Assembly: GCA_020851395.1 (NCBI GenBank) | Contig: JADZCW010000137.1 | Coordinates: 1-5,117 of the forward strand | DNA: 5,117 nt | From: Phycisphaeraceae bacterium | GTDB lineage: Bacteria; Planctomycetota; Phycisphaerae; Phycisphaerales; Phycisphaeraceae | Direction of reading: 5' to 3' | Part shown: positions 1-5,117 of the stretch, one piece after another | How positions within the stretch are numbered: the stretch's first letter is position 1 | How the letters are laid out: each line of letters begins with the position of its first letter | The notes under the pieces: model-generated | What the model was told of the DNA's origin: nothing | The model's database searches: none | Seen by the model: the letters and a program-made list of their open reading frames with translations, nothing else | Translations under genes and position numbers: made by a program

Positions 1-707
1 ACGTGGACGTGGCGGACCGCGACATCGGCGGCTACGTCGAGGACGCCAAGCGGGTGGTCGGCCAGATGGTCAAGCTGCCGGAAGGCTACACCCTCGAGTG
101 GAGCGGCCAGTACGAGTACATGCAGCGAGCCAAGGAACGCCTCAAGATCGTCATCCCAGTCACGCTCTTGCTCGTGATCGTCCTGCTCTACTTCAACACC
201 CAGAACGTCACGAAGATCGCGATCGTGCTGTTGGCCGTGCCGTTCTCGCTGATCGGCGCGTTCTGGCTGATTTACCTGCTCGGCTCCAACATGAGCGTCG
301 CGGTCTGGGTCGGCATCATCGCCTTGGCCGGCGTCGACGCCGAGACAGGCGTGATCATGCTCCTCTACCTCGACCAGGCCTACGACAAGTTCAAGGCCGC
401 GGGGCGGATGAGAAGCCTCCGCGACCTGCAGGAGGCCGTCGAGGACGGGGCCGTCAAGCGCATCCGTCCCAAGATGATGACCGTGATGGCCATCTTGCTG
501 GGCCTGCTGCCCATCATGTGGGGCCACGGTGCCGGGGCGGACACGATGAAGCGGATCGCCGCCCCGATGATCGGCGGCGTCATCACGTCCTTCGTGCTCG
601 AGCTGCTGATCTACCCGGTCGTCTTCACGCTCTGGAAGTGGCATCGCGAGGTGAAGCCGTCGCTCGCGGCGGGCCAGGGCCTCGCCATCGACGGAGGGCA
701 GGCATGA
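1..707 (+). CDS. cusA: CusA-type heavy-metal efflux RND pump, C-terminal part (copy 1; 5' end outside window)
   Basis: Inner-membrane RND permease subunit that uses the proton gradient to drive Cu(I)/Ag(I) (possibly other metals) out through an adaptor and outer-membrane channel. Only the last 234 or so residues are present; the reading frame is open from the left edge (first whole codon at 3) to TGA at 705-707. Visible are the end of the second periplasmic porter region with the family-typical WSGQYEYMQRA motif, then the C-terminal block of membrane helices. ALAGVDAETGV contains the Glu (codon 342-344) that matches E. coli CusA E939, and RIRPKMMT contains the Lys (codon 471-473) that matches K984; both belong to the proton relay of TM4/TM10/TM11. 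RIAAPMIGG precedes the last helix. The end is a short soluble tail rich in Gly and Ala. It overlaps the next gene by four bases (ATGA). A metal type cannot be assigned firmly because the Met site lies outside the window. Truncation is due to the window edge, not to decay. Confidence 0.95.
   Translation, partial: VDVADRDIGGYVEDAKRVVGQMVKLPEGYTLEWSGQYEYMQRAKERLKIVIPVTLLLVIVLLYFNTQNVTKIAIVLLAVPFSLIGAFWLIYLLGSNMSVAVWVGIIALAGVDAETGVIMLLYLDQAYDKFKAAGRMRSLRDLQEAVEDGAVKRIRPKMMTVMAILLGLLPIMWGHGAGADTMKRIAAPMIGGVITSFVLELLIYPVVFTLWKWHREVKPSLAAGQGLAIDGGQA
693..698 (+). promoter_or_regulatory. Shine-Dalgarno site for the membrane methyltransferase-like gene
   Basis: GGAGGG lies inside the last codons of cusA copy 1, with five bases between it and the ATG at 704. 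It is a near-perfect anti-16S match. It supports ATG 704 as the start rather than the much longer open frame that extends upstream, and together with the ATGA overlap it indicates translational coupling to cusA. Confidence 0.75.
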
Positions 708-1450
708 ACTCGCACGCGGCTCCGGCCTACGGTCTGTGGGCGTTGCTGCTGCTCAACACCGGGCTCATCATCCTGTTCGCGGCCAGCTTCTTCAGGCCGA
801 GGACCGGCCGGGACTGGCGCACGCTGGGCGGGTTCTCGGCGTTCGTGGTCGCGCTGTTCGCCGAAATGTACGGCTTCCCGCTCACGATCTACCTGCTGAG
901 CGGTTGGCTCGGGGGCAGGCTCCAAGATGCGGGCCCGGCCTCCCACGACGGCGGTCACCTCTGGTTCAGCCTGCTCAGGCTGCATGGGGATCCCCACTCG
1001 CATCCGGTGCACCTCCTGAGCAGCGTCCTGGTTGCCGCGGGGTGCGTGCTGCTCGCCTCAGCCTGGCGCGCCCTGCACTCCGCGCAGCAACGGGGCGTCC
1101 TGGCGGTGAGCGGACCCTACGGGCTCGTCCGCCACCCGCAGTACGTGGCCTTGGTCGTCATCATGCTGGGCTTCCTCCTCCAGTGGCCGACCCTGGCCAC
1201 GCTGCTCATGTTCCCGGTGCTGACCTTGAGCTACGTCCGCCTCGCGCGGAGGGAGGAGCGGCGGATGGCGGGGGAGTTCGAATGTGCCTGGGAGTGCTAC
1301 GCGCACGGCAGGCCCGCGTTCGTACCCCGGCTGTCGCGCGTTCGAGGTGCGCTGGCGGGACTCGTCAGGACGGATCGGCCGGGAAAGACCGGCTCGCCTC
1401 GCGGGCCGGCCGCAGCAACACCGGCCACACACGGGAGAACAAGGTCATGA
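704..1450 (+). CDS. ICMT/PEMT-like integral membrane methyltransferase family protein
   Basis: A 248-residue membrane protein of the isoprenylcysteine carboxyl methyltransferase-like superfamily. Hydrophobic segments lie at about 9-30, 42-69, 102-122 and 147-181, the last probably a helical hairpin. The family signature is clear: GPYGLVRHPQY (137-147), then RREERR with E184/E185, then PAFVPRL (204-210). In studied relatives this C-terminal half binds S-adenosylmethionine. The loop between helices 2 and 3 is His-rich (H81, H85, H94, H98, H100, H103). C194 and C198 sit just before H201. Residues after 210 form a basic, low-complexity tail of about 38 residues with no recognised domain. The start at ATG 704 is supported by GGAGGG and the ATGA overlap with cusA; its own TGA overlaps the adaptor start. 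Proteins of this subfamily recur, as I recall, beside Cus/Czc pumps, but their substrate is unknown to me; prenylcysteine methylation itself is not expected in bacteria. Family assignment is firm, function open. Confidence 0.85.
   Translation: MNSHAAPAYGLWALLLLNTGLIILFAASFFRPRTGRDWRTLGGFSAFVVALFAEMYGFPLTIYLLSGWLGGRLQDAGPASHDGGHLWFSLLRLHGDPHSHPVHLLSSVLVAAGCVLLASAWRALHSAQQRGVLAVSGPYGLVRHPQYVALVVIMLGFLLQWPTLATLLMFPVLTLSYVRLARREERRMAGEFECAWECYAHGRPAFVPRLSRVRGALAGLVRTDRPGKTGSPRGPAAATPATHGRTRS
1433..1439 (+). promoter_or_regulatory. Shine-Dalgarno site for cusB
   Basis: GGGAGAA lies within the last codons of the methyltransferase-like gene, seven bases before ATG 1447. The following AAGG (1441-1444) is too close to serve. 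The site, the ATGA overlap and the hydrophobic N-terminus that begins right after this ATG all point to 1447 as the true adaptor start, although the frame stays open far upstream. Confidence 0.65.
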
Positions 1451-2895
1451 AGCGGATGGGAATCATCGTGGTCGTGGCAGGTGCGCTGCTGGTGGGTGGG
1501 GGTGCCGCGGTTGTCGTCGCCACGAAGGGCGCGGGGACCGCGCAGGGGCAGGTGGCCAAGGCGGCCCGCTATCACTGCCCGATGCACCCCACTTACACGT
1601 CGGACAAGCCGGGCGACTGCCCGATCTGCGGCATGAAGCTGGTGCCGATCGAGGAGGGGGGCGGCAGCGCCCCGGTGACGCCGCCCCCAGGCGAGCGGCG
1701 AATCGCCTTCTACCGGTCTCCCATGGACCCGAGCGTCCACTCGGACAAGCCGGCGAAGGACGAGATGGGGATGGACTTCGTCCCGGTCTACGACGACGAG
1801 CTGCAAGGCTCGTCGTCGGGGGTCGTGGGCCGGGCCGCCGTGACGATCTCCGCGGAACGGCGCCAGGTGCTGGGCGTACGCAGCGCGGAAGTCAAGAAGA
1901 TCCGGTTGGACCACCGCATCCGGACGGTCGGCCGGGTGGCGGTCGATGAGCGGCGGCTGCGGCACGTCCACACCAAGTACGACGGGTACGTCGAGCACCT
2001 CTACGTGGACTACACCGGGAAGCTCGTCCGCCGCGGCGAACGGCTGCTCTCGATCTACAGCCCGGAGCTGGTGGCGACGCAGCAGGAGTACCTGCTGGCC
2101 CACCGTGCCCAGGCGCACCTGGCGCAGAGCTCGGTGCGCTCGGCCGCCGAGGGCAGCATGGATCTCCACGAGGCGGCCCGGCAGCGGCTGTTGCTCTGGG
2201 ACATCCGCCCCGCCGACATCGCCAGGCTCGAGAAAGCAGGGCAGGTGACCCGGACTCTCGACGTCCACGCCGACATCGGCGGCTACGTCGTGCAGAAGAT
2301 GGCCTTCCAGGGTATGCGCGTCACGCCCGCCGACACGCTGTACGACATCGCCGACCTCTCGCACCTGTGGGTGTTGGCCGACGTCTACGAGTACAACCTG
2401 CGGTCGCTGACCCTCGGCACCGAGGGGCACATCACCGTCGCGTCGATGCCGGACAGGACGTGGAAGGGCGCCGTCACCTACATCTCGCCCACGGTGGAGG
2501 AGCGCACCCGCACGATCAAGGTCCGCCTGGAGGTCGACAACGCCGACGGCGAGCTGAAGCCGGACATGTACGCGGACGTCTTCCTGCACGCGGACCTGGG
2601 CGAAGGCCTCGTCGTTCCGGACGGCGCCGTGATCAACGCCGGAGACCGCCGGCTGGTCTTCCTCGACCGCGGGGAGGGCCGCTTCGAGCCGCGGGAAGTG
2701 AAGCTCGGCATCAAGGTGAACGGCAGCGGCCAGCAGGTGGTCTCCGGGCTCTCGGAAGGAGACCGGGTCGTGACCTCGGCCAACTTCCTGCTCGACTCGG
2801 AGTCGAGCCTCAAGGCGGCCCTGTCGGGCATGTCGTCCGCCGGGAGGGCTCCCACCGGCACGGCGGGCCACGACGACGGCCAGCACCAGCACTGA
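1447..2895 (+). CDS. cusB: CusB-type RND periplasmic adaptor with N-terminal heavy-metal-binding domain
   Basis: Membrane-fusion (adaptor) protein of 482 residues linking the CusA pump to the outer-membrane channel and delivering Cu(I)/Ag(I). Residues 1-25 are a hydrophobic signal/anchor (basic MKR, then V/A/G-rich) without a lipobox Cys. Residues 42-67 are a heavy-metal-binding domain, YHCPMHP followed by CPICGMKLVP (C44, M46, H47, C58, C61, M63). Residues 89-115 are the CusB-type Met motif, YRSPMDP then KDEMGMDFVPVY; M93, M107 and M109 match the E. coli CusB metal-binding M49, M64 and M66. Then follow a first lipoyl half with GYVEHLYVDYTGKLVRRGE, an alpha-helical hairpin (about 205-265), a second lipoyl half (272-303, DIGGYVVQK), a beta-barrel from about LSHLWVLADV (304) to 385, and a membrane-proximal domain ending near 460. 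The tail is His/Asp-rich (H475, H480, H482). It overlaps the upstream gene by four bases and is followed after nine bases by its pump. Identification is firm; Cu/Ag preference is inferred from the Met motif. Confidence 0.95.
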   Translation: MKRMGIIVVVAGALLVGGGAAVVVATKGAGTAQGQVAKAARYHCPMHPTYTSDKPGDCPICGMKLVPIEEGGGSAPVTPPPGERRIAFYRSPMDPSVHSDKPAKDEMGMDFVPVYDDELQGSSSGVVGRAAVTISAERRQVLGVRSAEVKKIRLDHRIRTVGRVAVDERRLRHVHTKYDGYVEHLYVDYTGKLVRRGERLLSIYSPELVATQQEYLLAHRAQAHLAQSSVRSAAEGSMDLHEAARQRLLLWDIRPADIARLEKAGQVTRTLDVHADIGGYVVQKMAFQGMRVTPADTLYDIADLSHLWVLADVYEYNLRSLTLGTEGHITVASMPDRTWKGAVTYISPTVEERTRTIKVRLEVDNADGELKPDMYADVFLHADLGEGLVVPDGAVINAGDRRLVFLDRGEGRFEPREVKLGIKVNGSGQQVVSGLSEGDRVVTSANFLLDSESSLKAALSGMSSAGRAPTGTAGHDDGQHQH

Positions 2896-2898
2896 GGA
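2894..2898 (+). promoter_or_regulatory. Shine-Dalgarno site for cusA copy 2, overlapping the cusB stop
   Basis: GAGGA begins in the second base of the cusB stop codon (TGA 2893-2895) and ends six bases before ATG 2905. Terminating ribosomes would sit directly on this site, so re-initiation and a fixed adaptor-to-pump ratio are plausible. It supports ATG 2905 as the cusA start. Confidence 0.7.
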
Positions 2899-2904
2899 TC
2901 CACC

Positions 2905-5117
2905 ATGATCAAGGGACTGATCCGCTTCAGCGCCAACAACCGGTTCCTCGTCCTGCTGATGACCGCGGTGATCGTGGGCTACGGGGCCTACGTCCTGCTG
3001 AACATCCCCGTGGACGCGATCCCCGACCTCTCGGACACGCAGGTCATCATCTACTCGCGCTGGGACCGCAGCCCCGACATCATGGAGGATCAGGTGACGT
3101 ACCCGATCGTCTCCGCCCTGCTCGGCGCCCCGAAGGTCAAGGTCGTGCGCGGGTTTTCGGACTTCGGCTACTCGTACGTCTACGTGATCTTCAAGGACGG
3201 GACCGACATCTACTGGGCTCGCAGCCGGGTGGTCGAGTACCTGTCCAAAATCCAGCCGCTGCTCCCGCCAGGGGTAAGGACCGAGCTGGGGCCCGACGCC
3301 ACCGGTGTCGGCTGGGTCTTCCAGTACGCGCTCGTGGACGACTCCAACACCCACTCGCTCTCGGAGCTGCGCACGTTCCAGGACTGGAACCTGCGCTATC
3401 GGCTGCAGTCGGTGTCCGGTGTCGCGGAAGTGGCCTCGATCGGCGGGTTCGTGCAGCAGTACCAGGTCACGGTCGACCCGAACAGGCTCAAGAGTTACGA
3501 CCTCGCGATCATGGACGTGGCCGCGGCCGTCCGCGCCAGCAACAACGAGGTGGGCGGCCGGCTGCTCGAGTTCGCCGGCAAGGAGTTCATGGTCCGCGGC
3601 CGGGGCTACGTGCGGTCCAAGGAGGACCTCGAGAAGGTCGTCCTCAAGACCGACGAGAGAGGCACACCCGTCCTGCTGCGCGACGTGGGCGACGTGGCCC
3701 TGGGGCCCGAGATCCGCCGCGGCGTGTCGGATCTCGACGGGCAGGGGGACAGCGTGGGCGGCATCGTCGTGATGCGCCACGGCGAGAATGCCCGGGCCGT
3801 CATCGAGCGCGTGCGCGAGCGCCTGAAGGAGGTCGCCCCCTCCCTTCCCAAGGGCGTGCGCATCGTGACGACCTACGACCGCTCGGAGCTGATCCAGCGC
3901 TCCATCGACAACCTCAACCACGAGCTCATCCTCGAGATGCTCATCGTCAGCCTCGTGATCCTGGTCTTCCTGTGGCACATCCCCTCGGCGATCGTGCCGA
4001 TCATCACCATCCCGGTGTCGGTGTTGCTGGCCTTCATCCCGATGGCGCTCATGGGCATCTCCTCGAACATCATGTCCCTGGCCGGCATCGCCATCTCGAT
4101 CGGCGTGCTCGTCGACGGCGCCATCGTCGAGGTGGAGAACGCCTACAAGAAGCTCGAGCTGTGGCAGTCGGGCGGGCGGCAGGGCGACTTCAAGGCGGTG
4201 CGCCTGGAGGCGCTGCTCGAGGTGGGTCCCTCGGTCTTCTTCTCCCTGCTCGTGATCGCGGTGGCCTTCCTGCCGATCTTCACGCTCGTCGACCAGGAGG
4301 GCCGCCTCTTCCGCCCCCTGGCCTGGACCAAGAACCTCGCCATGTTCATCGCCGCCGGGCTCGCCGTCACGTTGGACCCGGCGCTGCGGATGCTGTTCGC
4401 GCGCATGGACTTCGTCTCGTTCCGCCCCCGTTGGCTCGCCTGGATCTTCAACCAGGTGACGGTGGGGCGGTACTACCCCGAGGAGAGGCACCCCATCAGC
4501 CGGTTGCTCTTCGCGGTCTATGAGCCAGCCTGCCGCGCCGTGCTGCGCCGCCCGAAGACGACCATCGCGGTCGCAGTGCTCATCGTGGCCAGCACCGTGC
4601 CGGCGTACCTCCGCCTGGGGCACGAGTTCATGCCGCCCCTCAACGAAGGAACGATCCTGTACATGCCGACGACCTTGCCCGGCCTGTCGGTCACCGAGGC
4701 CAGCCGGGTCCTGCAGGTCCAGGATCGCATCCTCAAGTCGTTCCCCGAGGTCGAGCGCGTCTTCGGGAAGGCGGGCCGCGCCGAGACTTCGACCGATCCG
4801 GCCCCGTTCTCGATGATGGAGACGACGGTCGTCCTGAAGCCGCCGAGCGAATGGCGCCCGAAGCGGCGCTGGTACTCCTCGTGGTCGCCGGAGTGGCTCA
4901 GCAGCCTGGTGTGGCGGCGTATCTGGCCGGACCGCCTGTCCTGGGACGAGCTGGTCACGGAGATGAACGGGGCCCTCCAGATCCCGGGCACCACCAACGC
5001 CTGGACCATGCCCATCAAGGCGCGCATCGACATGCTCACGACCGGCGTGCGCACGCCGATCGGCATCAAGGTCTACGGGGCCGACCTCAAGGAGATCGAG
5101 GCGGTGGGCCTGCGCCT
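2905..5117 (+). CDS. cusA: CusA-type Cu(I)/Ag(I) efflux RND pump, N-terminal 737 residues (copy 2; 3' end outside window)
   Basis: Proton-driven inner-membrane metal exporter of the HME-RND family; the frame is open from ATG 2905 to the right edge, about 70% of the usual 1,040-1,100 residues. TM1 is at 14-32, followed by the family hallmark NIPVDAIPDLSD and the first porter region (about 34-338). TM2 to TM6 lie near 341-358, 363-383, 390-410, 444-463 and 478-494, and TM7 near 553-572, before the second porter region. D404 in VLVDGAIVEVEN matches the proton-relay D405 of E. coli CusA. The three-methionine Cu/Ag site is complete: M587 (LYMPTTLPG), M637 (APFSMMETT) and M710 (RIDMLTTGVR) match M573, M623 and M672. 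This favours monovalent copper/silver over the divalent metals of CzcA. Compared with E. coli CusA, the span between the second and third Met is about 24 residues longer and Trp-rich (653-681). The gene follows cusB by nine bases and should be co-translated with it. It runs off the window; no defect is seen. Confidence 0.96.
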   Translation, partial: MIKGLIRFSANNRFLVLLMTAVIVGYGAYVLLNIPVDAIPDLSDTQVIIYSRWDRSPDIMEDQVTYPIVSALLGAPKVKVVRGFSDFGYSYVYVIFKDGTDIYWARSRVVEYLSKIQPLLPPGVRTELGPDATGVGWVFQYALVDDSNTHSLSELRTFQDWNLRYRLQSVSGVAEVASIGGFVQQYQVTVDPNRLKSYDLAIMDVAAAVRASNNEVGGRLLEFAGKEFMVRGRGYVRSKEDLEKVVLKTDERGTPVLLRDVGDVALGPEIRRGVSDLDGQGDSVGGIVVMRHGENARAVIERVRERLKEVAPSLPKGVRIVTTYDRSELIQRSIDNLNHELILEMLIVSLVILVFLWHIPSAIVPIITIPVSVLLAFIPMALMGISSNIMSLAGIAISIGVLVDGAIVEVENAYKKLELWQSGGRQGDFKAVRLEALLEVGPSVFFSLLVIAVAFLPIFTLVDQEGRLFRPLAWTKNLAMFIAAGLAVTLDPALRMLFARMDFVSFRPRWLAWIFNQVTVGRYYPEERHPISRLLFAVYEPACRAVLRRPKTTIAVAVLIVASTVPAYLRLGHEFMPPLNEGTILYMPTTLPGLSVTEASRVLQVQDRILKSFPEVERVFGKAGRAETSTDPAPFSMMETTVVLKPPSEWRPKRRWYSSWSPEWLSSLVWRRIWPDRLSWDELVTEMNGALQIPGTTNAWTMPIKARIDMLTTGVRTPIGIKVYGADLKEIEAVGLR

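Noticed and set aside
98..703. Upstream extension of the methyltransferase-like frame to an ATG-equivalent at 98
   Set aside because: The extension is Arg/His-rich nonsense overlapping cusA copy 1. The family-like membrane protein begins at ATG 704, which has its own Shine-Dalgarno site.
1..707. cusA copy 1 as a truncated pseudogene
   Set aside because: The frame is open to the left edge and the C-terminal motifs and relay residues are intact. The missing 5' part is simply outside the window.
985..996. Perfect 12-base palindrome (TGGGGATCCCCA) inside the methyltransferase-like gene
   Set aside because: It lies within a coding stretch whose residues (HGDPH) fit the family, and no partner site or operator context is visible. 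A chance palindrome in GC-rich DNA is the simplest reading.
736..1446. Upstream extension of the cusB frame
   Set aside because: The extra residues are Arg/Ala/Pro-rich and overlap the methyltransferase-like gene. The signal/anchor starts precisely at ATG 1447.
2896..2904. Possible promoter or terminator between cusB and cusA copy 2
   Set aside because: The gap is nine bases and is explained by the Shine-Dalgarno site and spacer; there is no room for a promoter or a hairpin terminator.
2367..4523. Plus-strand open frame of 718 codons across the cusB/cusA junction
   Set aside because: It is out of frame with both genes and gives an Arg/Gly/Pro-rich, low-complexity translation typical of an off-frame reading of GC-rich DNA.
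1297..4623. Antisense open frame of 1,108 codons covering cusB and most of cusA copy 2
   Set aside because: It is a codon-bias shadow: with G/C-ending codons, stops are rare on the opposite strand. Its translation is rich in His, Asp, Arg, Val and Ala, has no recognisable domain, and lies over strongly identified genes.

Overview
The window is one strand-uniform, very GC-rich stretch (G or C in most third codon positions) that is almost entirely coding on the + strand. It carries part of a heavy-metal efflux RND (HME-RND) locus of the Cus type, which exports Cu(I)/Ag(I). Such pumps span two membranes, so the host should be a diderm (Gram-negative type) bacterium. The composition and tight packing would suit a high-GC proteobacterium, myxobacterium, acidobacterium or similar lineage, but nothing here fixes the taxon.

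Layout, left to right: (1) the 3' end of a CusA-type RND pump gene (cusA copy 1, to 707), whose 5' part lies outside the window; (2) a 248-residue integral membrane protein of the isoprenylcysteine carboxyl methyltransferase (ICMT/PEMT-like) family (704-1450); (3) a CusB-type periplasmic adaptor with two N-terminal metal-binding motifs and a His-rich tail (1447-2895); (4) the first 737 codons of a second CusA-type pump (cusA copy 2, from 2905), running off the right edge.

The first three genes are joined by ATGA stop/start overlaps, and the fourth starts nine bases after the third stops. Each start has a purine-rich Shine-Dalgarno sequence. The layout looks like one translationally coupled transcription unit. 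No promoter, terminator, RNA gene, mobile element or CRISPR is visible, and no gap between genes exceeds nine bases.

Inferred working model: the adaptor captures Cu(I)/Ag(I) in the periplasm through its Cys/Met/His motifs and passes it to the CusA trimer. CusA copy 2 retains the three-methionine site and the TM4 proton-relay aspartate of E. coli CusA. Copy 1 retains the matching C-terminal Glu and Lys of the relay. An outer-membrane channel (CusC/TolC type) and a regulator are not in the window. The main points of interest are the two cusA genes in tandem, the membrane methyltransferase-like gene coupled between them with a His-rich loop and an apparently unusual Cys pair, and several apparent metal-ligand clusters.
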